Below are positions 1-7,612 of a stretch of 32,388 nucleotides of DNA, one piece after another. A program made the translations under genes and the position numbers. Source of the DNA: Pirellulaceae bacterium (GTDB taxonomy: Bacteria > Planctomycetota > Planctomycetia > Pirellulales > Pirellulaceae); contig JALCBQ010000019.1 of NCBI GenBank assembly GCA_028066335.1, forward strand, positions 1 through 32,388. Direction: 5' to 3'. The notes below the pieces were generated by a model, which had not been told where the DNA came from, did no database searches, and saw nothing but the letters and a program-made list of their open reading frames with translations. Position 1 is the stretch's first letter. Every line of letters starts with the position of its first letter.

Positions 1-2
1 AC

Positions 3-137
3 CTAGAGGTCTATTATCGGCACCTGCCTATCTATGAAAAGGTTCAGGCCCCTTCCTCTCTGGAAGAAGCTCCTTTATTAGAGCTTCAAGTGATCGACCC
101 ATCACTCGGCGGTTCTGAAAATGGTTTCCCTCATTAA
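3..137 (+). CDS. 3' end of an unidentified protein (partial)
   Basis: Reading frame 3 is open from the left edge to a TAA at 135-137 and gives 44 residues ending in ENGFPH. The tail is rich in Glu, Leu and Pro and shows no motif I recognise, so no function is assigned. The gene starts outside the window. Its last four bases overlap the 3' end of the convergent trmL gene, a tight tail-to-tail arrangement that leaves no room for a terminator between them. The frame could be a chance opening, because only 44 codons are visible. The neat stop next to trmL and the lack of any competing feature make a real gene end more likely than not. Confidence 0.45.
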   Translation, partial: LEVYYRHLPIYEKVQAPSSLEEAPLLELQVIDPSLGGSENGFPH

Positions 138-610
138 AAGCCGATTTGGCGGACTGCTTCATAGCCTGCAATTGAGGCCGAAACGGCAAGGTTCAGACTT
201 CGAACTTCACTTTTCATCGGCAAGTAGAGGGTCTTATTCTCTTCTCTTTGAGTGAAAGAATCGGGCAGCCCTGAGGTCTCACTACCAAAAACAAGGACAT
301 CGCCGACTTGATAATTGACCGTATCATACCTTGTCTTTCCTTTTTTTGTGAAATAGAAATAGCGAGCCTGTTCGGGCAATTCTTTTATCAAGTGGTTCCA
401 GCTTGGTACCATTTCCCAGTTAAGATATTGCCAATAATCGAGGCCTGCTCGTTTGAGTTGGCGGGTCGTTAACTGAAACCCAAGTGGCTGCACCAGCCAT
501 AGCTTTGCCCCCAGGGCGACACACGTCCGTCCCAAGGCTCCCGTATTGTGAGGTATTTCAGGTTGATACAGTACAAGGTGGATTTTTGGAAGATAGGGTT
601 CGTCTGACAT
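134..610 (-). CDS. trmL: tRNA (cytidine(34)-2'-O)-methyltransferase TrmL
   Basis: A 158-residue SPOUT-class methyltransferase of normal TrmL length. The family 2'-O-methylates the wobble nucleotide of certain leucine tRNAs using S-adenosylmethionine, as a cytoplasmic homodimer. Visible motifs are PEIPHNTGALGRTC (residues 17-30), FGSETSGLP (108-116) and the C-terminal stretch KSEVRSLNLAVSASIAGYEA, which forms the deep trefoil knot that binds the cofactor. The ATG at 610 is used; no Shine-Dalgarno sequence precedes it. The gene is divergent from ispG across 172 bp and convergent with the partial gene at the left edge. Family assignment is firm. The exact tRNA substrate is inferred from family. 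Confidence 0.93.
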   Translation of the reverse strand: MSDEPYLPKIHLVLYQPEIPHNTGALGRTCVALGAKLWLVQPLGFQLTTRQLKRAGLDYWQYLNWEMVPSWNHLIKELPEQARYFYFTKKGKTRYDTVNYQVGDVLVFGSETSGLPDSFTQREENKTLYLPMKSEVRSLNLAVSASIAGYEAVRQIGF

Positions 611-782
611 AAAATAGTTGTAAAAGAGTGACCATAGAAAAGACTTTTTGGGTAAACTATTTCTCTATTGTGCGGTAATATAGGGGGAGACGCTAGCAGA
701 GAAAGTATTCTTGTCCTTAAAAAGGGCCTGATGATCTTCTTTTTAAAAAAACCTCATCCGGATTCTATCTAAAGGCTCATCT
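611..782. promoter_or_regulatory. Divergent intergenic region between trmL and ispG
   Basis: These 172 bp must hold the promoters of both divergent genes. A TAATAT hexamer lies at 676-681 in the ispG direction but has no convincing -35 element at the right distance. An 8-bp inverted repeat (TTAAAAAG at 717-724, CTTTTTAA at 739-746) lies closer to ispG and lacks the look of a terminator. An AAAGG about 8 nt before the ispG ATG could act as a weak ribosome binding site. Confidence 0.35.
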
Positions 783-1922
783 ATGAAAATAGATCGTAAC
801 CCAACGCGGAAGGTCACTATCGGAAAAATTGCCATTGGTGCAGGTCATCCAATTGCCGTTCAAAGTATGACAGCAACTCACACTGCCAATATTCCTGACA
901 CACTCGCACAAATTTACGCACTCGAGTCGGCTGGCGCCGATATTATTCGGGTCGCCGTCGACAGCACCAAAGATGCCAACGCCCTCACTGAAATTCGCAA
1001 AGAGACGACGGCCAACCTTTCGGTCGACCTTCAGGAAAACTATCGCCTTGCTGAAAAACTAGCCCCCCACGTCGACAAAATCCGCTATAACCCAGGTCAT
1101 TTGTACCATCATGAACGTCAAAAACCGTGGCAAGAAAAGGTTCGCTTTCTAGCCGGCTTGGCAGCCGAAAACGGTTGCGCTATACGGGTCGGTGTCAATT
1201 GTGGCAGTGTCGATCCGGCGAAAAAAGATCGTTACCAGGCCGATGACTCGATCGGCCCCATGCTTGAAAGTGCTATTGAACATACAGACTTTCTCGACTC
1301 GATCGGATTTACAAATTATGTCGTCTCTCTCAAAGACTCAGATCCTTCCAAGGTTATCGAGGTCAATCGACGTTTTGCAAAAGAGCGACCTGAAATTCCA
1401 CTGCACCTTGGTGTTACGGAAGCTGGTATGCCTCCTGAAGGGATCATTAAAACGAGGATCGCTTTTGAGCAACTTATCGGTCAAGGGATCGGCGACACAT
1501 TGCGAGTCTCTTTGACAGTCCCTAACTCGGACAAGCCTCAAGAGATTGAGGCCGGTCGGGCAATTCTGGCCGATATCGCCGCTGGACGCGTGAGGTCGGT
1601 GGTGAATTTTAGCACGGACACACTGAATATTATCTCTTGCCCTAGTTGTTCACGTGTTGAAAATGAGGCCTTTGTCGAGCTAGCACAGCAGGTACGTACA
1701 ATGACCGAATATGCTCGAAAACACGCTTTAACGATTGCCGTTATGGGTTGTCGCGTTAACGGCCCCGGTGAGACCGACGATGCCGATCTTGGCCTTTGGT
1801 GTGGTCCCAAGTATGTCAATCTTAAGAGAAAAGGAGAGAGTTTGGGATCGTTTTCGTATGAAGAAATTTTACCCAAGCTTAAAAACGAACTCGATCAATT
1901 AATTGAGGGCCTTGTTTCCTAG
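783..1922 (+). CDS. ispG: 4-hydroxy-3-methylbut-2-enyl diphosphate synthase (IspG/GcpE)
   Basis: A 379-residue cytoplasmic iron-sulfur enzyme that converts 2-C-methyl-D-erythritol 2,4-cyclodiphosphate to HMBPP in the MEP isoprenoid pathway. An N-terminal TIM-barrel runs to about residue 265 (for example the barrel segment IRYNPGH at 100-106). The C-terminal [4Fe-4S] domain shows Cys286, Cys289 and Cys323 in CPSC and [10 protein letters not shown], with Glu330 as the usual fourth ligand. Length matches the compact bacterial form, with no plant-type insert. The ATG at 783 gives the standard short N-terminus before the RKVTIG strand. The gene is transcribed alone on this strand: trmL is divergent upstream and the GNAT gene converges 55 bp downstream. 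It implies that the organism makes isoprenoids by the MEP route. Confidence 0.97.
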   Translation: MKIDRNPTRKVTIGKIAIGAGHPIAVQSMTATHTANIPDTLAQIYALESAGADIIRVAVDSTKDANALTEIRKETTANLSVDLQENYRLAEKLAPHVDKIRYNPGHLYHHERQKPWQEKVRFLAGLAAENGCAIRVGVNCGSVDPAKKDRYQADDSIGPMLESAIEHTDFLDSIGFTNYVVSLKDSDPSKVIEVNRRFAKERPEIPLHLGVTEAGMPPEGIIKTRIAFEQLIGQGIGDTLRVSLTVPNSDKPQEIEAGRAILADIAAGRVRSVVNFSTDTLNIISCPSCSRVENEAFVELAQQVRTMTEYARKHALTIAVMGCRVNGPGETDDADLGLWCGPKYVNLKRKGESLGSFSYEEILPKLKNELDQLIEGLVS

Positions 1923-1977
1923 GTGGCTGCTTCTTAGGGGCTCTTTCCGGCCTCAATGACCACACGACCAAACTCAG

Positions 1978-2940
1978 TCAGCTTGAGGAAAGCTTTTTAC
2001 CAAAGAGCACTCGCTCGTCTCTCTTTTGAAACCCTAACGCTAAGAAAAATTCGTGAGCCAAAGTATTGCTCTTTTCCAGAATGAGTTCGAGCTCAAAGTA
2101 AAGTCTTTGCTCTTGAAGGAACCTGATAAACTCAAAAAGGAGCAGCCGGCCAAGCCCCTGCTTACGTGAGGTTTCTGTAATCGAGATATCTTCTAACATG
2201 ACAGTTCGGGTAAAACCGCCGTCACCGAGGGGATCGAAGCAACATACTTTCGCCTGTCCATGAACCTGTTGTCGTTGATCGATAAGCTGGAATGTCCAGT
2301 GGTGGTGGTTTTTTTGGCTAGTCGCGTGCCACCAGTTCTTTGCCGGAGTTAGCTCGGCTAGTACCATTTGAAATTGTCGTCTTAGCTGAACCAACTGCCG
2401 AGAAAATGGAGGGCGAAACTGTTCGATATCGAGGTCCATAATGACATATTCTTTTTTGGGCAAGTAACCAGATTTTTCAACGGCCGAGACAAACGTTCGA
2501 TGGGCTTGCCTAAAACCGACCGCCTGATTCGCCCCACCAAGGCCGCCATAATAAGGCGAACACTCTTTCGATTCACCAAGTTGAATCGTTGTTACCCCTT
2601 TTTGGGCTAAATAGTCACCCGCCTTTTCAAGGAGCCCACTCGTCGCCTCTTCGGTATAGGGTGGTACAACCATAAGATTACAAATCATCCCCTGCGTCGT
2701 CCCAAATGCAGGGTCAGCTTCGACCATTTGTGAAAACAAGTGACAAAAACCGACTGGTTGCTTCTCTTGAGTAAAGGCAAGAAAAAGCTCGTAATTACGA
2801 AAATAGGTCTTTGAGAGGACAGCCTGCTCGAGTAGAGAGACACTCAGTGGTTGGTGCCAACAAGAATCAGGATGCTGGTTCTTCCAAATCTCGAGGAGAG
2901 AGGCGATATCAGAATTAAGAAAGGTACGATATTCAAACAA
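1978..2940 (-). CDS. Two-domain GNAT-family N-acetyltransferase
   Basis: A 320-residue protein with two GNAT-like halves. The C-terminal half carries the acetyl-CoA pyrophosphate loop in TSRKQGLGRLLL (257-268, R-x-x-G-x-G type) and the closing strand AHEFFLALGFQKR. The N-terminal half starts EYRTF and has a weaker GNAT pattern, with YGGLGGANQAVGF near residues 131-143. The acceptor is unknown. The start codon is TTG at 2940: an in-frame TGA lies two codons upstream and no ATG is available nearby in frame. An AAAGG lies 11 nt before the TTG. A very short out-of-frame minicistron (ATG at 2947) overlaps this start. The gene is the last of the minus-strand run but is separated from the Rieske gene by a 19-bp tandem repeat, which may carry its own promoter. 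Confidence 0.8.
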   Translation of the reverse strand: MFEYRTFLNSDIASLLEIWKNQHPDSCWHQPLSVSLLEQAVLSKTYFRNYELFLAFTQEKQPVGFCHLFSQMVEADPAFGTTQGMICNLMVVPPYTEEATSGLLEKAGDYLAQKGVTTIQLGESKECSPYYGGLGGANQAVGFRQAHRTFVSAVEKSGYLPKKEYVIMDLDIEQFRPPFSRQLVQLRRQFQMVLAELTPAKNWWHATSQKNHHHWTFQLIDQRQQVHGQAKVCCFDPLGDGGFTRTVMLEDISITETSRKQGLGRLLLFEFIRFLQEQRLYFELELILEKSNTLAHEFFLALGFQKRDERVLFGKKLSSS

Positions 2941-2959
2941 GGGTCATTGCGCCTTTAAA

Positions 2960-2988
2960 ATTTAAAAATGGCGACACGAAATTGACAA
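2960..2988 (-). promoter_or_regulatory. Candidate promoter for the GNAT gene
   Basis: On the minus strand TTGTCA (2988-2983) and TTAAAT (2965-2960) are separated by 17 bp, a sigma70-like layout. The -35 element falls inside the first copy of the tandem repeat. The predicted start would be near 2953, giving a very short leader. This is a pattern match only. Confidence 0.35.
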
Positions 2989-3031
2989 ACAGGCACGAAA
3001 TTGACAAACAGAGCCGAAATTGGCAAACAGA
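2975..3031. repeat. Three tandem copies of a 19-bp unit
   Basis: The unit CACGAAATTGACAAACAGG occurs at 2975-2993, again at 2994-3012 with one change at the end, and in a diverged form (GCCGAAATTGGCAAACAGA) at 3013-3031. A partial fourth copy (GCCGA) follows. The array lies between the Rieske gene stop and the GNAT start. Each copy places TTGTCA or TTGCCA on the minus strand at a fixed phase, so it could be repeated -35 elements or operator sites. It may equally be slippage-derived filler. Confidence 0.85.
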
Positions 3032-3068
3032 GCCGACGGGTTATTTAACCATCACGCAATAAAAAAGC

Positions 3069-3389
3069 TTAATCTTCTTTGGGATTCTTTTGAATCCAGA
3101 GGAATCCCCCTTCTAGTTTTATTGGATAGGTTGTGTGTTGCATCGACTGATTATGGGCATAACAGCCCGAATCAAGATGAAATTTCCATCCATGCCACGG
3201 ACACTCGACGACTAAACCATCGACCTCCCCTTGGGCCAATGGCCCTTGATGATGAGGACAAAGGCCATCTAAGGCATAATAGCTCCCCTCTTGCCGAAAT
3301 ACTGCGATAATTTCGCCCTCGACAACAATTTCATGACGATCACTTTTTTCAGCCTCTTCCTGAGAGAGGATTTTGAGCCAATGGGCCAT
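3069..3389 (-). CDS. Rieske [2Fe-2S] ferredoxin-type protein
   Basis: A 106-residue single-domain Rieske protein. The cluster ligands are clear: Cys44-x-His46 in CPHHQGPL and Cys63-x2-His66 in CPWHGWKF. This is the soluble NirD/BphF-like type, with no membrane anchor. It probably serves as a small electron carrier or regulatory subunit; the partner is not visible here, since no oxygenase or nitrite reductase is nearby. The gene starts 18 bp after the stop of the LpxL-like acyltransferase, so the two are very likely co-transcribed. A link to lipid modification is conceivable but not shown. Family assignment is firm and role is unknown. Confidence 0.9.
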   Translation of the reverse strand: MAHWLKILSQEEAEKSDRHEIVVEGEIIAVFRQEGSYYALDGLCPHHQGPLAQGEVDGLVVECPWHGWKFHLDSGCYAHNQSMQHTTYPIKLEGGFLWIQKNPKED

Positions 3390-3407
3390 GGAACAGAACC
3401 GATCTTT

Positions 3408-4397
3408 CTAGGCTGCTTCACTCGGTGGTGTCGTCTGGGCTGGGGCGACTCTCTTTCTTTTTTGTCGAACCGGTTTTTCTCGCCAGCGCCGATGGAGCCA
3501 CCAATATTGTTCTGGAGCTTTGAGAATTGCCTCTTCTAAACGGCGATTATACCAGACCGTCAACTGCCGAACAGAACCTAACTCCTTCTGATCCTCTGTC
3601 GGGTTAAAGAGATCGTAACTACCATTGAGGCCAAACTCGAATTTCATCGCCTTTCCCATACGGGTGACATAAAAAATGCTCATCACTGCATGATTTGAAA
3701 GAGAAAAAAGAGCCAACCCTTTATGACAAGATGCCTCACGACCAAAAAAATCGACCCAGCACCCTTTGTCACCTGCGTGTTGATCACCTAAAAGAGCGAG
3801 ATTTCCTCCTCGATCAAGAAGGTACTGGATAATTGGAGCGCTCTTTTGCTTGGGTAACATATACTGCCCTTTCTTGCCACGAAACTCATTGAGAAAACGG
3901 TTTAAGAATGGGTTGTCCAAGGGACGAGCGACCGAAAAAGTCGGCACTCCAAAGAGGCCTGCAACATAACCGGCAACCTCAAAATTTCCAAAATGTCCCG
4001 AAACATAAAGGGAGGGACGATCTGTTAAAAGAGGTGCCAAAAAACCTCTCTTGTTTTTTAGTGTTACAGAATCACGCCAATTGGTCTCATGAATTTTTCG
4101 TGGAATGTGGGCAATCTCAAAAAGCATTAAAAAGAGGTGCTCCCACATTGCAAAGCTCATTGCTTCATAAAATGACTCGCTACGATTCGGAAAAGCACCT
4201 CGTAAATTTTCCAGGGTTAACTTTTTACGAAGACCTAAACGTCTTGAAAACAGGTCGGCGAGAAAACTCGACGCTCGGTGGCAGGTCGACATGGGCACCA
4301 TCTGAATGATGCAAACGACGATACGGACGAATAAATAAACGGTATAATCGACGGCAATCCGCCTGCGAGAGGCTCCTGTTTTTGTTGCTTTTTTCAT
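3408..4397 (-). CDS. LpxL/HtrB-family lipid A-type acyltransferase
   Basis: A 329-residue member of the late lipid A acyltransferase family, which transfers fatty acyl groups to a lipid A precursor at the inner membrane. An N-terminal hydrophobic segment (about residues 17-35) would anchor it. The HX4E catalytic motif is HFGNFE (135-140), and the later conserved block LLGDQHAG with the following VDFFG is present. The length is close to LpxL (about 300) with a basic tail rich in Lys, Arg and Pro. The ATG overlaps the stop of the upstream CPBP gene by four bases (ATGA), so translational coupling is likely. Planctomycetes encode lipid A genes, which fits, but the true acceptor could be another lipid. 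Confidence 0.87.
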   Translation of the reverse strand: MKKATKTGASRRRIAVDYTVYLFVRIVVCIIQMVPMSTCHRASSFLADLFSRRLGLRKKLTLENLRGAFPNRSESFYEAMSFAMWEHLFLMLFEIAHIPRKIHETNWRDSVTLKNKRGFLAPLLTDRPSLYVSGHFGNFEVAGYVAGLFGVPTFSVARPLDNPFLNRFLNEFRGKKGQYMLPKQKSAPIIQYLLDRGGNLALLGDQHAGDKGCWVDFFGREASCHKGLALFSLSNHAVMSIFYVTRMGKAMKFEFGLNGSYDLFNPTEDQKELGSVRQLTVWYNRRLEEAILKAPEQYWWLHRRWREKPVRQKRKRVAPAQTTPPSEAA

Positions 4398-5314
4398 TTT
4401 GACAATAGGATAAGTCCTAAATTCAATCCATTGAAAAACATATGAATGAGGACACAGCTCACAAGCGATCCTTCATAAAGATAGATCATACCCAATGCAA
4501 CGGCAAAAAAGAAGAGCGGTATTGGTGCAAGCCCTTGCCCAATATGCATTGCGGAAAAGAGAAACGAACTTACCAAAACGGCTCCAAAATAGTGGATAAA
4601 GGCTGGTTCATTCTTTGGATTGGCCGAATATCCTGAAAACCCTAAAACCATACAGTTGATAAGGACTCGGCGGAAAAGATATTCTTCGGCAATCGGTCCT
4701 AAAATAACGACGGCCAAAAAGATATAAATCAACGGAACAGGGCCATGAAAAACATCAAGCTGATTTAAAACTTCGTGGGTATAAGGAACCAGCCGTGACA
4801 AAAACTCTTGCAAAAGACCTACCGGCAATAAAATAGCACACGTTGCAAACCAGGCAAAAAGAAGGCGTCTCACGTAGTAAGTCACTCGTTGGCTGTCTAG
4901 TTTGAACCACTGAAAGAGCCTAGACACAGTTTCATATCGGTGTATAGCAAAAAAGGAAAAAATAAATGCTGTAACCACGGCCCCAAATTTAGCCAACCCC
5001 TCAATAAAAATAAGGTCGGGAAAAATAGGGCCGTCTCCCTCAGGCAGCTCCCCTCCCCCCAAAGAATAGAGGGCCGTCCCCAGAACAAGAAAGGCAAAAA
5101 AACTTGCCAACAAGATTGCCAGCTCACCTATTGCTGCACTAAACTGCTGATTCGGATGACCAAGGGTTGGCAGGTAATATCCTCGATACCGCTTTAATAA
5201 AACCCCTTCTGTCAGAAAGTTCTTCCACGAGAGTGCAAAATATCCCCATCCTAAAACCCCGGAGAGGATAACAATAGTGATAATGACAATGGTAATGATC
5301 TCTGCAGCAGACAC
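4394..5314 (-). CDS. CPBP-family intramembrane glutamic endopeptidase (CAAX protease/Rce1-like)
   Basis: A 306-residue polytopic membrane protein with hydrophobic segments near residues 5-25, 62-82, 105-125, 150-168, 192-208, 243-256 and 264-300. The three CPBP motifs are present: EEYLFRR (210-216, Glu-Glu-x3-Arg), FSAMH (253-257) and HMFFN (291-295). These form the active site of Rce1-type proteases. Bacterial members often act on peptides or serve as membrane scaffolds; no substrate is evident here. The start is GTG at 5314: an in-frame TAA lies four codons upstream and no ATG is available between. A run of nine C (sense strand) lies about 20 bp before the start. The gene is coupled to the LpxL-like gene downstream by an ATGA overlap. 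Confidence 0.88.
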   Translation of the reverse strand: MSAAEIITIVIITIVILSGVLGWGYFALSWKNFLTEGVLLKRYRGYYLPTLGHPNQQFSAAIGELAILLASFFAFLVLGTALYSLGGGELPEGDGPIFPDLIFIEGLAKFGAVVTAFIFSFFAIHRYETVSRLFQWFKLDSQRVTYYVRRLLFAWFATCAILLPVGLLQEFLSRLVPYTHEVLNQLDVFHGPVPLIYIFLAVVILGPIAEEYLFRRVLINCMVLGFSGYSANPKNEPAFIHYFGAVLVSSFLFSAMHIGQGLAPIPLFFFAVALGMIYLYEGSLVSCVLIHMFFNGLNLGLILLSK

Positions 5315-5335
5315 GACACAACTTTAAAAGACAAA

Positions 5336-5344
5336 GGGGGGGGG
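5336..5344. repeat. Nine-base G homopolymer (C9 on the minus strand)
   Basis: Nine consecutive G on the plus strand lie in the leader of the CPBP gene, about 20 bp upstream of its GTG. Homopolymers of this length are slippage-prone and can alter spacing in a promoter or leader. No other G or C run of this length was noticed in the window. Confidence 0.8.
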
Positions 5345-5410
5345 AGACTCGCAGTGAAGATCTAAAAGGAAAGGCTTTTGTGTGGCTCAAAACTTCCTAT
5401 AGCAGGAACA

Positions 5411-5986
5411 TTACTTGAAGATGATCTTCGCAGCGGCTATTAGATATCCCAGGCCAGATTGAACCGTCGACAACAGGGCAACCCACACAGAACCGAAAAG
5501 AAACCAACTGAACCAAATTGTCAAAGGTTCTTCCTGAGAAATCGCCACTAGGGCTAATAAACTCGCAACGACGGCAATACATTGAAAAACCATTTTGAGC
5601 TTGCCTGCAAAATTCGCCGAGAAGTCGGCACCTTGTGCTTCTAAGTAACTGCGAAGGGCGGTAACGAGTAACTCGCGTCCTACTATCAAAACAGCCATCC
5701 AGCCGACAATTCCCGAATTAGGGACCGAGGCCAACATGATAAAAGCTCCACAAATAATGATTTTATCAACAAAAGGATCAAACATTCGGCCAAGTTGTGT
5801 TACCTGATCATACTTCCGTGCCCACCATCCGTCGACCCAATCGGTCGAAGCAGCCACAATAAATATCCAAACCGAAAGTGAATAAGCCTCGAAAGAGATA
5901 AGAAAAAATAACAAAATAGCTAGAAGAAAACGGCATAAAGACAAGAAATTAGGGACATTGCGAATTTCAGAAGCACTCTCGGCCAT
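5411..5986 (-). CDS. pgsA: CDP-diacylglycerol-glycerol-3-phosphate 3-phosphatidyltransferase
   Basis: A 191-residue integral membrane enzyme that makes phosphatidylglycerol phosphate from CDP-diacylglycerol and glycerol-3-phosphate. The CDP-alcohol phosphotransferase signature is complete: D49-x2-D52-G53-x2-A56-R57-x8-G66-x3-D70-x3-D74. The N-terminal NVPNFLSLCRF is the typical PgsA opening. About five to six hydrophobic segments follow, as expected. The start is the ATG at 5986, preceded at 4 nt by GAGGTG, one of the better Shine-Dalgarno matches in the window, and by a TATAAT at 6010-6005. It lies 115 bp downstream of rimO. The alternative is a close paralogue such as a cardiolipin or PE-pathway enzyme, but length and opening favour PgsA. 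Confidence 0.92.
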   Translation of the reverse strand: MAESASEIRNVPNFLSLCRFLLAILLFFLISFEAYSLSVWIFIVAASTDWVDGWWARKYDQVTQLGRMFDPFVDKIIICGAFIMLASVPNSGIVGWMAVLIVGRELLVTALRSYLEAQGADFSANFAGKLKMVFQCIAVVASLLALVAISQEEPLTIWFSWFLFGSVWVALLSTVQSGLGYLIAAAKIIFK

Positions 5987-5990
5987 AAAA

Positions 5991-6010
5991 CACCTCGATT
6001 TTGCATTATA
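5991..6010 (-). promoter_or_regulatory. pgsA -10 box and ribosome binding site
   Basis: On the minus strand a perfect TATAAT (6010-6005) is followed by GAGGTG (5996-5991) and then the pgsA ATG after 4 nt. No good -35 is seen 16-18 bp upstream. The elements suggest that pgsA and the genes after it can be transcribed independently of rimO, with a leader of about 12 nt. Confidence 0.5.
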
Positions 6011-6101
6011 AAAACAACGCTTACTTTGTTCTTCTTCCTGTTATTTCCAACAGTACTTCGTTATTAGGAGACTAATCTTGAGATTATCCCTTGGGCGAAC
6101 C

Positions 6102-7529
6102 TTACAAAATTGGCAATTGCGCGCCCTGTTTCATTTTGGGTCGATCGGGCTCACCGAGTGCAACAGCGACGAGGTCATACCCCTGTGCCTGAACGATTTC
6201 CCCCTCGACAAAACAACCGGCAGAAAGTCTCTCGCCAGTAAGATACACAACTCCATCAATGGCGGGGGCATCGGCTGTCGTTCGGGCAATCCAAACGTTT
6301 TCCTCCTCAGGTAGCTGATGGTCAACGATCATTTTCTGGGTCGTTCCAATAAGAGAAGCCGCCCTTTCAAAAGTGATCTCCTGCTGGAGGGACATGAGCT
6401 CTTCTCGCCACCGCTCTTTATCGGCATCGCTCCGATGGTCGGCGAGCCTGGCAGCTGGAGTATCTCCTTCAAGCGAATAGGTAAAGACCCCCATCCTTTC
6501 AAAACGTTGCTCTCGAATAAAATTGGTCAATTGGGCGATCGTCTCGTCGGTCTCACCCGGAAAACCGGCGATAAATGTTGTCCTTAAAACAAGGCCCGGA
6601 ATCTCTTTTCGTAACTTTCGAACCAACGTGACCGTCTCTTCTTGAGTGACCCTCCGAGCCATTCGCCGTAACATCGTCTCGTCGATATGTTGAAGAGGCA
6701 TATCGATATACGGGATAATCTTTGGAGACTCTTTAATGACTTTAATAAGATCATCGGAAAGGTACATCGGGTAGAAGTACATAAGCCGAATCCACTCAAC
6801 TCCATCGACTTTTTCTAGCTCTTTCAATAACTCGGCAAGGCGGGGTTGGCCATAAATGTCCTTACCGTAGTAGGTCGTGTCTTGGGCAACCAGAATCAAT
6901 TCGCGAACTCCACTGTCGGCAAGCTCTTTTGCCTCAAGAACGACTTGTTCGATCGTTTTGGAGGCATGTTTACCACGCATTTTTGGAATGGCGCAAAAAG
7001 TACAAAGACGGTCACAACCCTCTGATATTTTTAAATAGGCGTAGTGGTTTGGTGTAATACGGGACCGCTGAATATCTGAAAGGGCACGGATCGGTGCCGG
7101 CTCAAAATAGAACCGTTTTTTCGGACCATTGGCCAATATTTGGTCGGCAACGCCGACGATTTCGTCTCGGCTAAAAACACCGACACGGTGATAAATATGG
7201 GGGTAAGCTTCGATTAAATCTTCTCGGTGGCGCTCGGCAAGACCGCCAGCGACTACGACTCCCTGCAGCTGCCCATCTTGTTTGAGGTCGAGCATCTCTT
7301 CGATAACGGCACACGACTCTTTCCGGGCCGCGTCGATAAATCCACAAGTATTTATAATCGCAAGATCGGCATGAGCTGGATTCGCTTCGTAACCATAACC
7401 TGACTGACCTAACAGGCCCAACATTTTTTCACTGTCAACGGTGTTTTTAGGACATCCCAAACTTACAAAAGTATAGGTCCCTTTGACTTCCGTAGGTGCT
7501 TGCGACGTTTGCTGGCTCGAAGAATTCAT
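6102..7529 (-). CDS. rimO: Ribosomal protein S12 methylthiotransferase RimO (one cluster cysteine replaced)
   Basis: A 475-residue radical-SAM methylthiotransferase that modifies an Asp of ribosomal protein S12. Order: N-terminal MTTase domain, radical SAM domain with Cys172-x3-Cys176-x2-Cys179 (EGCDRLCTFCAIPKMRGKH), and a C-terminal TRAM-like domain. The MTTase domain binds a second [4Fe-4S] cluster through three cysteines; two are seen in SLGCPKN (Cys26) and NTCGF (Cys62). At the third site the usual GCLA reads AGGLAERH, so Cys is Gly96 (codon GGT at 7244-7242, one base from TGT). I use the ATG at 7529; the open frame extends to a TTG at 7565, but that adds residues unlike the family start. 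The gene follows the HTH-EIIA gene and precedes pgsA. RimO fits better than MiaB from the CDRLCTFCAIP and SLGCPKN patterns. Confidence 0.93.
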   Translation of the reverse strand: MNSSSQQTSQAPTEVKGTYTFVSLGCPKNTVDSEKMLGLLGQSGYGYEANPAHADLAIINTCGFIDAARKESCAVIEEMLDLKQDGQLQGVVVAGGLAERHREDLIEAYPHIYHRVGVFSRDEIVGVADQILANGPKKRFYFEPAPIRALSDIQRSRITPNHYAYLKISEGCDRLCTFCAIPKMRGKHASKTIEQVVLEAKELADSGVRELILVAQDTTYYGKDIYGQPRLAELLKELEKVDGVEWIRLMYFYPMYLSDDLIKVIKESPKIIPYIDMPLQHIDETMLRRMARRVTQEETVTLVRKLRKEIPGLVLRTTFIAGFPGETDETIAQLTNFIREQRFERMGVFTYSLEGDTPAARLADHRSDADKERWREELMSLQQEITFERAASLIGTTQKMIVDHQLPEEENVWIARTTADAPAIDGVVYLTGERLSAGCFVEGEIVQAQGYDLVAVALGEPDRPKMKQGAQLPIL

Positions 7530-7612
7530 AAACTGTTTAAAAAAGAGGGAAAGTAAAGGGTACAAAACGACCCTACATTATACTTTTGCATTGCGTATCG
7601 AATAGCCGCTAT

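Noticed and set aside
3020..3310. Plus-strand 96-codon frame opposite the Rieske gene
   Set aside because: It lies almost fully antisense to a gene with all four cluster ligands; its residues match no family.
7530..7565. Longer RimO start (TTG at 7565)
   Set aside because: The extra twelve residues have no family counterpart and the ATG at 7529 fits the usual start.
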